Counted from the stretch's first letter, positions 27,460 through 36,490 are shown. The stretch: 64,000 nucleotides of DNA from CAYJDG01 sp964368875 (GCA_964368875.1 CAYJDG010000005.1:8071-72070), one strand, 5' to 3'. Notes: a model not told the origin generated them from the sequence alone. A program made the numbers and translations.

Positions 27460-28262
27460 CACTGATCGTACAAATTTCCGACCCTCACTTCGGAACTGAA
27501 ATTCCTGCTGTCCAGCAGGCACTGCTCACTTATTTAAGAACCATGAGCCCCGAGTTCGTGATTGTATCAGGCGACATCACGCAGCGCGCCCGCTCGTCTC
27601 AGTTTGCAACTGCACGAAAATTTTTTGACGATGTCGGCGCGCCCTTCCATGCCATTCCCGGCAACCATGACTTGCCTTTGTTCAATCTGGCGGCGCGTCT
27701 GATCAACCCGTATGGCAATTACAAAAAGGCCTTCGGGACGCGCGAATTTTTCCACCGCATCAAAGACGTGGCGATTGTCGGGCTGGATGCGTCGACCAAG
27801 TTCCGGCATACGCGCGGGCGGCTGATTTTTCAACGCGCCCGTAAAGATCTTGCCCATGCCCGCGAAATGATCGGCGAGACAGGCATACTGCTTGTCGCCG
27901 TGCACCAACCTATCCTGACGGCGTGGGGCGAAGACCGTCCGGAGGAATTGCTGAACTCGGATTCAATTGCAAATCTGTTCTCCGACATGCGCGTCGATGC
28001 CATCCTCAGCGGCCATGTCCATGTTCCGCTTATCTGCACGACGGATAAAGCCTACCCCAAACTGGATCGTCCGTTTGTCCATTCAGGCGCCGGCACTGCC
28101 GTGTCGCACCGGACGCGGGAAGGCAAGCCGAACTCATTCAACAGCCTCAAAATTTCTGAAAATCAAATAGAGGTCACGCTGCACCAGTTTGCGGCGGGTG
28201 GCTTCGCTCCGGTCGAAACCCATCTCTTCAAAAGAGACGCAAACGGCTGGACCCAGGCTTAA
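27456..28262 (+). CDS. Calcineurin-like metallophosphoesterase
   Basis: This 268-residue enzyme has the full two-metal motif set: Asp9 and His11 (SDPHF), Asp40 (SGDIT), Asn70-His71 (GNHD), His in AVHQP and the GHVH pair. The order and size are like CpdA/phosphodiesterases of class III. Its substrate could be cyclic nucleotide or a phospholipid head group; the neighbouring lipid kinase favours a lipid-related role but this is inference. It overlaps the convergent gene by 4 bp. Confidence 0.9.
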   Translation: MTLIVQISDPHFGTEIPAVQQALLTYLRTMSPEFVIVSGDITQRARSSQFATARKFFDDVGAPFHAIPGNHDLPLFNLAARLINPYGNYKKAFGTREFFHRIKDVAIVGLDASTKFRHTRGRLIFQRARKDLAHAREMIGETGILLVAVHQPILTAWGEDRPEELLNSDSIANLFSDMRVDAILSGHVHVPLICTTDKAYPKLDRPFVHSGAGTAVSHRTREGKPNSFNSLKISENQIEVTLHQFAAGGFAPVETHLFKRDANGWTQA

Positions 28263-29068
28263 AACGCCGTCTGCTGCAAGCGTCCACCGACGCGCACAGG
28301 CTGGACGTTTTTGGCCAGGCCCGTTGCATCATCGGTTTCGATGAAGGTTCCGCACAGCGTGCCCTCACCATCCCCCGGCACAAGTTTTTCAACTGATAGC
28401 TTGCGCACGAAACGCTGGATCGGAATATCCGGTTTGAAACCGATCACGGAATTGTAATCCCCGGCCATCCCCGCATCCGTCTGGAACGCCGTGCCTTTCG
28501 TTAAAATCTGTGCGTCCGCTGTCGGCACATGCGTGTGCGTGCCGACGACTGCCGACACGCGTCCGTCCAGATAATGCCCGAGCGCCATTTTTTCGCTGGT
28601 CGCTTCGGCGTGAATATCAACGAAGATTGCCTGCACGTTATGGCCAAGTGCATATTTTTTCAGCACATCATCCATCGCGCGGAAGGGGTCGTCATAGCCT
28701 TCAAGAAACAGGCGACCCATCACGTGGGCGACGAGAATTTTGCGGCCATCCGGCAAATCTTTGAGGTAGGAAGTTTGCCCCGGCACGCCCGGCGGATAGT
28801 TGTGCGCGCGGATCAGGCGTTTTTCGCGGTCGATATACGGAATGATTTCTTTCTGGTTCCAGATATGGTCGCCGCCAGTCAGGCAATCGACGCCCATGGC
28901 GAAGAAATCATCGGCGATTTTGGTCGTCACGCCAAAACCATGCGCCGCGTTATCGACGTTCACGATGACGAAATCGAGTTTGAGCTTGGCTTTGAGGTCC
29001 GGCAGGTGTTTTTCAACGGCGTCGCGGCCAGCCCGGCCAACGATGTCACCCACGAATAAAATGCGCAT
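28259..29068 (-). CDS. YmdB-family metallophosphoesterase
   Basis: This 269-residue protein matches the TIGR00282/YmdB family: MRILFVGDIVGRAGR at the start, GTHTHVPTADAQIL and TDAGMAGDYNSVIGF near the end. YmdB of Bacillus is a cAMP phosphodiesterase involved in biofilm decisions. Two metal-site residues differ from the usual form: VNVDNAA where VNGENA is expected (Glu to Asp at residue 39), and GGDHIWN where GNHxW is expected. The fold should hold but metal preference may differ. It lies 18 bp after the 5-formyl-THF cyclo-ligase gene, in the same direction. Confidence 0.92.
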   Translation of the reverse strand: MRILFVGDIVGRAGRDAVEKHLPDLKAKLKLDFVIVNVDNAAHGFGVTTKIADDFFAMGVDCLTGGDHIWNQKEIIPYIDREKRLIRAHNYPPGVPGQTSYLKDLPDGRKILVAHVMGRLFLEGYDDPFRAMDDVLKKYALGHNVQAIFVDIHAEATSEKMALGHYLDGRVSAVVGTHTHVPTADAQILTKGTAFQTDAGMAGDYNSVIGFKPDIPIQRFVRKLSVEKLVPGDGEGTLCGTFIETDDATGLAKNVQPVRVGGRLQQTAF

Positions 29069-29086
29069 TTCTAGGGTTTAAGGAGT

Positions 29087-29653
29087 TTAGGACCGAAAGT
29101 CAAAAACCCGCTGCGGCGTGACCACATAGTCCATCGGCTCGTCGTGGATTTCCGCTGGCAACGCAAACAAACAGGCCTGCTCGGCATAGGCATAACCGAC
29201 CGCGATGATCGGTTTCTTTTTCCGCAGCTCTTTCAGGGCCGCGTCATAATAGCCTTTGCCGTATCCAAGGCGGTGCCCGCGCTGATCGAAGACCAGCAAC
29301 GGCAGGACGACGATATCGGGGTCGACGGCCTTGGGCTCTTTGGGTTCCGGTATGCCGTACGCCCCGACAGCCAGCTCAGTCCCCAGATGCCAGTGCCCGA
29401 AATCGAGCGCCGTTTCTCCGGTCCGGACAAGCGGCAGCGCAGCCAGATGGCCCTTCTGCCAAAGTTTTTCGGCAAGCGGCAGCGTGTCCATCTCCTTATC
29501 CTTGGGATAATAGAGCGACACCACGACACCGGGCTTGAGCGGAATATGGGTGAGGAACGCCATCGCGGCCTGTTCCGCCCAGTCCGGATGGATGGTCAGG
29601 TTCTGGCGGTGGCGCAGCGCCTCGGCGCGGATGAAGTCTTTTTCTTCGGACAT
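29087..29653 (-). CDS. 5-formyltetrahydrofolate cyclo-ligase
   Basis: This 188-residue enzyme converts 5-formyl-THF to 5,10-methenyl-THF with ATP. Family motifs are VVLPLLVFDQRGHRLGYGKGYYD near the C-terminus and the basic N-terminal helix. The start MSEEKDF at 29653 gives the normal length; the longer open frame would run into the 6S RNA candidate. In many proteobacteria this gene follows 6S RNA and zapA, as here. Confidence 0.93.
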   Translation of the reverse strand: MSEEKDFIRAEALRHRQNLTIHPDWAEQAAMAFLTHIPLKPGVVVSLYYPKDKEMDTLPLAEKLWQKGHLAALPLVRTGETALDFGHWHLGTELAVGAYGIPEPKEPKAVDPDIVVLPLLVFDQRGHRLGYGKGYYDAALKELRKKKPIIAVGYAYAEQACLFALPAEIHDEPMDYVVTPQRVFDFRS

Positions 29654-29675
29654 GTCCTGATCTTTGGCAAAAGAA

Positions 29676-29845
29676 GGTGGGTACCACGAAGGCCGTGTAC
29701 ATGAGTTATCCGCGATGACCCTCATGTAAGGGGGGAACCAGATAAACGGACCACGGTCCGAACAGAGCCAGCTCCCGGCGCGAATATGTATCGGTCAGTG
29801 GGATAAAGATGTAAGCACGCATCCCCGCAGTACCCGCGAGGTATA
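29676..29845 (-). ncRNA. ssrS: Candidate 6S RNA
   Basis: The space between zapA and the cyclo-ligase gene is where 6S RNA lies in many proteobacteria. On the minus strand GGGTACTGCGGGG (29835 to 29823) can pair with 29691 to 29679, giving a 13-bp closing stem with G-U pairs, around a region of about 130 nt that can fold into a long interrupted rod with GGACCGTGGTCC near its tip. A TATATA box lies just upstream (29842-29847). Ends are estimates. 6S RNA binds the housekeeping RNA polymerase as a promoter mimic. Confidence 0.7.
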
Positions 29846-29866
29846 TAGAGCATTTATTCGAAAAAA

Positions 29867-30220
29867 TCAGGCTTTTTGTACGCGCAGCGACAGTTTCTCG
29901 ACGCGGGCGGCTAATTTGCTGATCGAATAGGTCAGCGCCTGCTCATCATCGGGGGTAAGTCCCTGATAAATCACCTGCTGCGGCTCCGGGTTGGCATTAG
30001 CCGCTTTGGCCAGATTGTCGCGCAGATCGAAGACTTCGTCGGCGAGAAGCAGTGAGGTCAGCACCATCAGCTGCGATTTGCTGGTCGCGCCGGAGCCATT
30101 CGAGATTTCTTTGAGGCGGCGGTCGATATACTGGCCGAGTTGCTGGACGCGGCGTTCCTGCCCGTCGTCACAGGCGATGCCATAGGTGCGGCCGTCGATG
30201 ATGAGATTAACTTCAGCCAT
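29867..30220 (-). CDS. zapA: Cell division protein ZapA
   Basis: This 117-residue protein has the ZapA N-terminal domain (VNLIIDGRTYGIACDDGQERRVQQLGQYID) and a C-terminal coiled coil ending in EKLSLRVQKA. ZapA binds FtsZ and bundles its filaments. It lies 3 bp after a small coiled-coil gene and upstream of the 6S RNA candidate, the usual alphaproteobacterial context. Confidence 0.93.
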   Translation of the reverse strand: MAEVNLIIDGRTYGIACDDGQERRVQQLGQYIDRRLKEISNGSGATSKSQLMVLTSLLLADEVFDLRDNLAKAANANPEPQQVIYQGLTPDDEQALTYSISKLAARVEKLSLRVQKA

Positions 30221-30223
30221 GAT

Positions 30224-30523
30224 CTATGTCCCCGTTTTCAGCAGCCATTGAACATTTTCAATAGCGTTATCCAGTTTCTTCGCAAGCGTCGCTGCGTTCG
30301 CCTTGTTGGCGGGCTTGCCGCCCGGTGCGACCCACTCGCCGAACAGATCGTTCTGTCCCGGCAGACCCGGCAGCGACTTGCCTTGTGGGGCTGCTTTCGC
30401 GGCTTGCTGGGCTTTCGCCTTCTCGGCTTCCTGGGCTGCTTCCTTGCGGGTCAATTCCTGCTCGAGGAAATCGACTGAGGCGGCCAGTTGATTCAAAGAC
30501 GCGTAAATCTGTTCAATGGACAT
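30224..30523 (-). CDS. Small coiled-coil protein upstream of zapA (DUF4164-like)
   Basis: This 99-residue protein starts MSIEQIYASLNQLAASVDFLEQEL, followed by an Ala/Lys/Gln-rich stretch and LDNAIENVQWLLKTGT. A small coiled-coil protein in front of zapA is common in alphaproteobacteria and may act in division, but its role is not known to me. A GGGGGG sequence lies 7-8 bases before the start at 30523; an upstream in-frame start lacks one. It forms an operon with zapA. Confidence 0.75.
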   Translation of the reverse strand: MSIEQIYASLNQLAASVDFLEQELTRKEAAQEAEKAKAQQAAKAAPQGKSLPGLPGQNDLFGEWVAPGGKPANKANAATLAKKLDNAIENVQWLLKTGT

Positions 30524-30737
30524 GCAACTGCCCCCCTGATTCCAATATGGTGTGTGTTGATTTAACAAAAGCGTTAAAGCCGGGTCAAGTGCCACCTGAA
30601 GGTTATACCCATAGCGTATTCATATATTTAGCGAATACAGGCCTGTGAATGGCTGTGCAGAGCCGTTCTAAACCCTTGACCCCGGCGCTGCGGCTGGGCA
30701 TTGTACCCCCAAATCCCAACCCTACAGGACCCTTTCC

Positions 30738-32744
30738 ATGTCTCAGGCAGCAGCCCAACTTTCCTCCGGCACCAAACCCGATCAGCGCCAGCTCGCCAAT
30801 GCGATCCGCGCCCTTGCCATGGACGCCGTGGAAAAAGCCAATTCCGGTCACCCGGGGATGCCGATGGGCATGGCCGATGTGGCAACTGTCCTCTACCAGA
30901 AATTCCTGAAATTCGATCCGAAAGCGCCCAACTGGCCGGACCGCGACCGTTTCATTCTCTCTGCCGGTCACGGCTCGATGCTCCTCTATGCCCTCTCCTA
31001 CCTCACGGGCTACGAGCGCATGAGCATCGATGAAATCAAAAAATTCCGCCAGCTCCACTCCCTCACCCCGGGTCACCCGGAAGTGATGCCAGAGATCGGC
31101 GCAGAAATGACCACGGGTCCGCTCGGTCAGGGCATTTCCACCGCCGTCGGCTTCGCGCTTGCTGAACGCATTCTCAACGCCCGCTTCGGCGACGAACTAG
31201 TCGGCCACCATACCTATGTCATCGCCTCTGATGGCGACATGATGGAAGGCATCAGCCACGAAGCCTGTTCGCTCGCGGGTCACCTCAAACTCGGCAAGCT
31301 GATCGTCCTCTATGATGACAACGGCATATCGATTGATGGCTCCACCGATCTCTCGTTCACCGAAGACGTCTGCAAACGCTTCGACGCCTATGGCTGGGCC
31401 ACCAGCAAGATCGACGGCCATGACTTTGCCGCCATCGAAAAAGCCTTAGAGGCCGCCCAGCACAGCACCAAACCTGTCCTGATCGCCTGTAAAACCCGCA
31501 TCGGTTACGGCGCGCCAACCAAAGAAGGCAGCCACAACTCGCACGGCTCACCGCTCGGCGCAGATGAAATCGCTGGCACCCGCACCAAGCTCGGCTGGAC
31601 GGCAGAGCCATTCGAAATTCCATCCGACATCTTGCATGAATGGCGCTCCATCGGTACGCGGTCCCAGATTGACAACCACAACTGGAACAAACGCCACGCA
31701 GCCTCGGCCAACAAAGCCGCCTTCGACACCGCGCTCGATCCTGACGTTTCCAAAATCGTCGATGCCGCGATCCTTGAGGCAAAAACCTACTTCACCACCG
31801 AGAAACCAAAAGTCGCGACCCGCTCCGCGTCCGGCAAAGTGCTCGAATATCTCGTTCCTAAATTGTCGCAACTCGTCGGCGGTTCTGCCGATCTGTCGCC
31901 GTCCAACAACACCAAAGTCAAAGGCCCCGAAGTCGTCTCCGCAGGCAACGGCTATAAAGGCCAGTACGTCCATTACGGCGTGCGCGAACACGCCATGAGC
32001 ACGATCATGAACGGCATGACCCTGCATGGCGGTGTCATTCCGTACGGCGGCACGTTCCTGAGCTTCACCGATTACTGCCGCCCGGCCATCCGCCTTGCGG
32101 CGCTGATGAAAATCCGCACGATTTTCGTCATGACGCATGACTCGATTGGTCTTGGCGAAGACGGCCCGACCCACCAGCCGGTCGAACATGTCGCGGCTTT
32201 GCGTTGCATTCCAAACCTGCAGGTTTTCCGTCCGTGTGATGGCGTCGAAACTGCTGAGTGCTGGCAACTCGCGATGAACACCCAGACCGCGCCAAGCGTT
32301 CTCGTGCTCACCCGCCAGAACCTGCCGACCGTCCGCACCGACGCAACTGCCGAAAACAAATCCGCCAAAGGCGCGTATGTCCTCTCCCCGGCAAATGGTG
32401 ATGCCAAAGTCACCATCTTCGCGACAGGCTCCGAAGTCGAAATCGCCCTCGATGCCCAGAAACAACTGGCCGCCAAAAACATCGCCGCCGAAGTTGTCTC
32501 AGTCCCATCGATGGAGCTGTTCTACAAACAAGACAAAGATTACGTCATGTCCATGGTCTGCCGCGATACAGTGAAAGTCGCCATCGAAGCCGGCATCCGC
32601 CAACCCTGGGACCACCTCATCGGCCCGCACGGCATCTTCATCGGAATGAAGAGCTTCGGCGAAAGCGCCCCTGCTCCGGTGCTGTATAAGCATTTCGGCA
32701 TCACGGCTGAGGCGGTGGTTGAGGCGGTTGAGAAGAAGGTTTAA
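30738..32744 (+). CDS. tkt: Transketolase
   Basis: This 668-residue enzyme moves two-carbon units in the pentose phosphate pathway using thiamine diphosphate. Motifs include the N-terminal ANSGHPGMPMG, the thiamine-binding ASDGDMMEGISHEA, GPLGQGISTAVG, YGVREHAMSTIMNG in the pyrimidine domain and GLGEDGPTHQP. The ATG at 30738 follows a weak ACAGGACCC sequence. The 214-bp region before it contains TTGACC at about 30674, a possible -35. It is the first of three sugar-phosphate genes in the region (tkt, gapA, fba). Confidence 0.97.
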   Translation: MSQAAAQLSSGTKPDQRQLANAIRALAMDAVEKANSGHPGMPMGMADVATVLYQKFLKFDPKAPNWPDRDRFILSAGHGSMLLYALSYLTGYERMSIDEIKKFRQLHSLTPGHPEVMPEIGAEMTTGPLGQGISTAVGFALAERILNARFGDELVGHHTYVIASDGDMMEGISHEACSLAGHLKLGKLIVLYDDNGISIDGSTDLSFTEDVCKRFDAYGWATSKIDGHDFAAIEKALEAAQHSTKPVLIACKTRIGYGAPTKEGSHNSHGSPLGADEIAGTRTKLGWTAEPFEIPSDILHEWRSIGTRSQIDNHNWNKRHAASANKAAFDTALDPDVSKIVDAAILEAKTYFTTEKPKVATRSASGKVLEYLVPKLSQLVGGSADLSPSNNTKVKGPEVVSAGNGYKGQYVHYGVREHAMSTIMNGMTLHGGVIPYGGTFLSFTDYCRPAIRLAALMKIRTIFVMTHDSIGLGEDGPTHQPVEHVAALRCIPNLQVFRPCDGVETAECWQLAMNTQTAPSVLVLTRQNLPTVRTDATAENKSAKGAYVLSPANGDAKVTIFATGSEVEIALDAQKQLAAKNIAAEVVSVPSMELFYKQDKDYVMSMVCRDTVKVAIEAGIRQPWDHLIGPHGIFIGMKSFGESAPAPVLYKHFGITAEAVVEAVEKKV

Positions 32745-32795
32745 AAATAAATAAGCTAAAGTTTATACTAATCTTTGTTTTAGGTTATCAGTCAA

Positions 32796-33557
32796 ATGGC
32801 ATTTGAAGAATATAATGGCCCCCAACTTCAAGATGTCACTAAGCCTCCTCGCGACTTTGAAGGTCTGAGTGAGGATAAGTGTATTGAGCTTGTGAAAGAT
32901 TGGTTCTTTGATAACTTTGAAGATCCAGTTCACCATGATATGCATATTTCCGCTGAGGGTGGCTACCAATATATTTGGGGTGGCCCATATGATGCTTCTG
33001 AAATTTTATATGAAGCTTTTGAAGAAGTACTATCTGAAGAAATCATCAAAGCCGCAATAAATGATATTGAAAGCGATGGGACTTATAATTGGACTGTCGC
33101 AAGTACAAGAGTTTTGCCACCAGAAGAAGATCCTCAAATCCCTTTTGATGAGATGCAAAAATATATCTCCGAATTAGAGAGTGCTCTTGCTGAAATTCGC
33201 AACGCTCCAGCAGGCATTGGACACAATAAGCCACCAGAACCTTTAGAACAAACGCCGCTTACGGTCATTGATATACAAAACATAAATATCAACATTAATA
33301 TTTTAAAAGAACAAAAACCTTATGAGATTGAGAACAAGGAACAGGTTAGTGGAGCGTTCAATAGTTTAAAAGAAATCAGTAGTAAACTTGGGGAGTATTT
33401 TGCTGACAAAGGCAAAATATTTATTGATGAAGCTGTTAAAGCAGCTGGCGCTGAAATTGGAAAAAGGGGAACGCAATTAGGTGCGATTTATACCGCTTAC
33501 GAAATTTTAGAGAAAATCATTCAAAGTGGGATTCAATGGATGCAAACACTATTATAA
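32796..33557 (+). CDS. AT-rich orphan protein with IGHNKPP motif, unknown function
   Basis: I do not recognise this 253-residue protein. Its base composition is markedly more AT-rich than the genes either side, which points to recent transfer. The acidic N-terminal part (about 1-110) contains GGYQYIWGGPYDASEIL; a linker holds GIGHNKPPEPLEQTP, a short motif I have seen in uncharacterised alphaproteobacterial proteins. A C-terminal part (about 180-253) with EYFADKGKIFIDEAV ends in amphipathic helices (IYTAYEILEKIIQSGIQW). No catalytic motif or signal peptide is visible. It stands alone between tkt and an exonuclease gene and is followed by an AT-rich inverted repeat. Confidence 0.65.
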   Translation: MAFEEYNGPQLQDVTKPPRDFEGLSEDKCIELVKDWFFDNFEDPVHHDMHISAEGGYQYIWGGPYDASEILYEAFEEVLSEEIIKAAINDIESDGTYNWTVASTRVLPPEEDPQIPFDEMQKYISELESALAEIRNAPAGIGHNKPPEPLEQTPLTVIDIQNINININILKEQKPYEIENKEQVSGAFNSLKEISSKLGEYFADKGKIFIDEAVKAAGAEIGKRGTQLGAIYTAYEILEKIIQSGIQWMQTLL

Positions 33558-33602
33558 ATTCAAAAAAAATGAAATTCTATGGGTGTATAATATTTTGAAT
33601 TT
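33556..33602. terminator. AT-rich inverted repeat between convergent genes
   Basis: The arms AAATTCAAAA (33556-33565) and TTTTGAATTT (33593-33602) are perfect complements around 27 nt. The stem is AT-only, so terminator strength is doubtful. It lies between the orphan gene and the exonuclease gene, which converge here. Confidence 0.4.
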
Positions 33603-33607
33603 TTCTT

Positions 33608-34198
33608 TTAGTCTGGCCACCTCCCCTCAATAATCCCCCGATACACCACAATCCGCCGCGCCTCAACCTCCGCATCCCCTATCGCCGTATGCTGCCGCTC
33701 CGGATCAACCGGAATCTGGTCGTCGAGTTTTGGGCGTCCGGCTTTTTCGTATAGGTCGAGGCTATCCTTCATATACGTCCGCTCGATCCCCCGCGCGTTC
33801 ATCTCTTCAAAGAAGTGGCCGTCATAGAGAAGGTCGAGCAGGATGAAGTCGCCCATGCCGCCGTTGCGGGCATAGAGTGTCACCTGATTTGCGCCCGTCT
33901 CTCGCGCGGTGGTTTCAAAGAAATTCATCATGCCATCGCGGATCGCGGCGATGCTCTGGCGGTCCTGCATGGGCGGCAGTTTGGGCAAGACTTGGGCGGC
34001 AAGGAATTTATGGGCCTGCGCCTTGGCCTGATCGAATGCGTTCGAGACGCCGTAAAAACTGGCGCTGAGATCAAGCCGAACGAGCGCGAAGCTGATCGGC
34101 TCGATTTTAAAGCCCCCGGCGCGGCTGTTGAATTCCGTATCGAGAACTATATCCGTATTAACCCGCGTTGGTTTTGTATCCACGTTGACACGCATCAT
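33608..34198 (-). CDS. DEDDh 3'-5' exonuclease, Rv2179c-like
   Basis: This 196-residue protein begins with the DxE exonuclease motif DTEFNS (Asp20 and Glu22) followed by FKIEPISFALV, and ends with HTAIGDAEVEARRI, the His/Asp pair of DEDDh enzymes. The layout is like the Rv2179c family of RNase T-fold 3'-5' exoribonucleases. Two Met codons (34198 and 34195) are both possible starts. The gapA promoter overlaps its first codons on the other strand, so the two may interfere. Confidence 0.75.
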   Translation of the reverse strand: MMRVNVDTKPTRVNTDIVLDTEFNSRAGGFKIEPISFALVRLDLSASFYGVSNAFDQAKAQAHKFLAAQVLPKLPPMQDRQSIAAIRDGMMNFFETTARETGANQVTLYARNGGMGDFILLDLLYDGHFFEEMNARGIERTYMKDSLDLYEKAGRPKLDDQIPVDPERQHTAIGDAEVEARRIVVYRGIIEGRWPD

Positions 34199-34212
34199 AA
34201 GAGTTGTATGTT
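34185..34212 (+). promoter_or_regulatory. gapA promoter
   Basis: TTGACA (34185-34190) is a perfect -35, followed after 16 bp by TATGTT (34207-34212). The start would be near 34219, about 54 bases before the gapA ATG. The promoter lies across the start of the divergent exonuclease gene. Confidence 0.65.
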
Positions 34213-34272
34213 CTGGAACACGGACCCTAGAGGGTTTTCATAAGTTCGTCAAATATAACGGAGTTACTCATT

Positions 34273-35076
34273 ATGGCAGTCAAAGTTGGTATCAATGGTT
34301 TTGGTCGCATCGGTCGTCTTGTCGCCCGGGCCTTGTATGAATCTGGCCGCACCGACATCGAACTCGTCGCGATCAACGATCTGACCGATACCAAGACCAA
34401 TGCCCATCTGATGAAGTATGACAGCGTCCATGGCCGCGCGAATTTCGACATCGGCTATGAAGGCAACACGCTGATTGTGAATGGCAAAAAAATCAACGTC
34501 CACCAGCAGCGCGATCCTGCCGCGATTTCGTGGAAAGATGACGGCGTCGATATCGTCCTCGAATGCTCCGGTATTTTCACCGACAAGAAAACCGCCTCTG
34601 CTCACCTGACTGGCGGCGCGAAAAAAGTTTTGATCTCGGCGCCTGCCACTGACGAAGACATCACGGTTGTCTACGGCGTCAACTCCGACAAGCTCACCAA
34701 AGACCATGTNNNNNNNNNNNNNNNNNNNNNNNNNNNNNNNNNNNNNNNNNNNNNNNNNNNNNNNNNNNNNNNNNNNNNNNNNNNNNNNNNNNNNNNNNNN
34801 NNNNNNNNNCCGAAGCGCGACACCACGGTCGAAGAAATCAATGCCGCGATCAAGGCGGCGGCGGACGGTGAACTCAAGGATATTCTCGGCTACTACGATG
34901 AAGAACTCGTCTCCACCGACTTCAACGGCAATCCGCTGTCCTCGATCTTCTCCCTTGAGGGCACGAAATCCGTCGATGGCAAACTGATCCGCATCATGAC
35001 CTGGTACGACAACGAGTGGGGTTTCTCGAACCGCATGCTCGACACTGCCGTACTTATGGATAAACTCGGCTACTAA
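34273..35076 (+). CDS. gapA: Glyceraldehyde-3-phosphate dehydrogenase (interrupted by an assembly gap)
   Basis: The N-terminal 145 residues ([21 protein letters not shown]-binding Rossmann fold) and the C-terminal 88 residues ([24 protein letters not shown]) are clear GAPDH. The middle is 100 N at 34710-34809. A normal protein of about 335 residues needs roughly 100 residues here, about 300 bp, so the N run under-represents the missing DNA by about 200 bp. The catalytic Cys (in SNASCTTNC) lies in the missing part. The frame stays open through the N by chance. A CGGAG sequence precedes the ATG. The enzyme oxidises glyceraldehyde-3-phosphate in glycolysis. Confidence 0.95.
   Translation: MAVKVGINGFGRIGRLVARALYESGRTDIELVAINDLTDTKTNAHLMKYDSVHGRANFDIGYEGNTLIVNGKKINVHQQRDPAAISWKDDGVDIVLECSGIFTDKKTASAHLTGGAKKVLISAPATDEDITVVYGVNSDKLTKDHXXXXXXXXXXXXXXXXXXXXXXXXXXXXXXXXXXPKRDTTVEEINAAIKAAADGELKDILGYYDEELVSTDFNGNPLSSIFSLEGTKSVDGKLIRIMTWYDNEWGFSNRMLDTAVLMDKLGY
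34710..34809. other. Assembly gap, 100 N
   Basis: Exactly 100 undefined bases stand inside gapA. A round 100 is the usual placeholder for a gap of unknown size, so coordinates to the right are nominal. Confidence 0.97.
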
Positions 35077-35195
35077 TCCTGCTGCGCTGCAACTTGTGTG
35101 ACGATTGACCCGACTCCCTTGCCTTTGTTAAGGTTCAAGGTCTGCGGCCACTCGCGCCCGCTTTGTATCTTTTTGAATTCGGGAGAAATTCACAC

Positions 35196-36473
35196 ATGAC
35201 ATCATCATCCATGCTCAAACTGTCGCTGCTTGCTGGCGTTGCGGCGGTTTCACTGGTCTCGGCCCAAGATGCGAACGCGGCGGGTTTCTTCATTCAGGAA
35301 CAATCGGTTTCTGCAGGCGGTGCCGCCTATGCAGGGGCCGCATCTCACACCAAGGATGCCTCGACCCTCTTCTTCAACCCGGCTGGCATGACCAAGCTCA
35401 GCGGCGCGCAGGCCAACATCGGCGTGCAGGTTCTGATTCCAGAAGGTGAACTGACGAACACTGGCTCGACCTTCCCGGGTGCAACTCCGATCTCCGGTGG
35501 CGACGGTGGCAACCCTTACAACCCAACCCCGGTTCCGGCGGGTTTTGTGGCCATGCCGATCTCCGGTGTCGATGGTCTCTGGGTTGGTATTGGTGTAACC
35601 GCTCCATTCGGTCTCGCGAACAAATATGACACTGATTACTTTGGCCGCTTTGACTCCCGTAAAACGGAGCTCCTGACTACGGATATCCAGCCATCCATCG
35701 CTTACCAGGTAAACAACTGGCTCTCCCTCGGTGGTGGTCTGAACATTCAGCGCGCCGACGCGACCCTGACCAACGCAGTCTTCCTTGGCGGTGGTACAGT
35801 CGGAACCAGCACACTTGAAGGCGATGACTGGGGCTTCGGCTATACCCTTGGCGCACAGGCCACTTTAAGCCCTGCGACAACACTCGGGATCAACTATCGC
35901 TCTGCGGTCAGTTATGACCTCGAAGGCAAAATCGTCATCGACGGTGCGCCAACACCGGCATCTGTCACCACGATCAGCCCGGCCTCGGCCTCGCTGGTAA
36001 CTCCTGACGTAGCCTCGATCGGTTTGTCGCATCAGCTGAACGATAAATGGACTCTGATGGGTCAGGCGAACTGGTTCGGCTGGAGCAACTTCGACAACAT
36101 CACCGCCCGTAACTCGACAGGTGGCACGGCCAGCCTCGTGAACCAGAACTATCAGTCCAGCTGGGCCTATGCGCTCGGTGCTGAATATGTTTACTCGCCG
36201 GAATGGACTCTGCGCGGCGGGATTCAGTATGACAACACGCCAACGACCGATGAATTCCGGACTACCCGCACACCTGATGGCGACCGTACATGGTTTGCGA
36301 CTGGCGCGACGTACAACTTCGCTCCGAATATGTCGCTCGACCTTAACGCGACCTACATTCACATCGCCGATGAAAGCATAAACGTGACCCGTAACAGTGG
36401 TGCCGCCACTGTGCGTGCTGATACCTCTGGTCAGGTCGGGATCGTCGGTATCGGCTTCAACTACAAATTCTAG
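35196..36473 (+). CDS. FadL/OmpP1-family outer membrane transporter
   Basis: This 425-residue protein has a signal peptide (about residues 1-28, ending NAA) and then AGFFIQEQSVSAGGAAYAGAA with the FFNPAGMTKL motif, both diagnostic of the FadL family of long-chain fatty acid and hydrocarbon channels. Aromatic-rich beta strands continue to a C-terminal Phe (FNYKF), the usual signal for barrel insertion. The start at 35196 follows GGGAGA; an upstream start at 35163 would spoil the signal peptide. It is followed by a strong terminator. Confidence 0.92.
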   Translation: MTSSSMLKLSLLAGVAAVSLVSAQDANAAGFFIQEQSVSAGGAAYAGAASHTKDASTLFFNPAGMTKLSGAQANIGVQVLIPEGELTNTGSTFPGATPISGGDGGNPYNPTPVPAGFVAMPISGVDGLWVGIGVTAPFGLANKYDTDYFGRFDSRKTELLTTDIQPSIAYQVNNWLSLGGGLNIQRADATLTNAVFLGGGTVGTSTLEGDDWGFGYTLGAQATLSPATTLGINYRSAVSYDLEGKIVIDGAPTPASVTTISPASASLVTPDVASIGLSHQLNDKWTLMGQANWFGWSNFDNITARNSTGGTASLVNQNYQSSWAYALGAEYVYSPEWTLRGGIQYDNTPTTDEFRTTRTPDGDRTWFATGATYNFAPNMSLDLNATYIHIADESINVTRNSGAATVRADTSGQVGIVGIGFNYKF

Positions 36474-36490
36474 TTTGAAGATATGAAATT

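Noticed and set aside
31548..32465. 305-residue open frame opposite transketolase
   Set aside because: Shadow of tkt; no start context and no motif.
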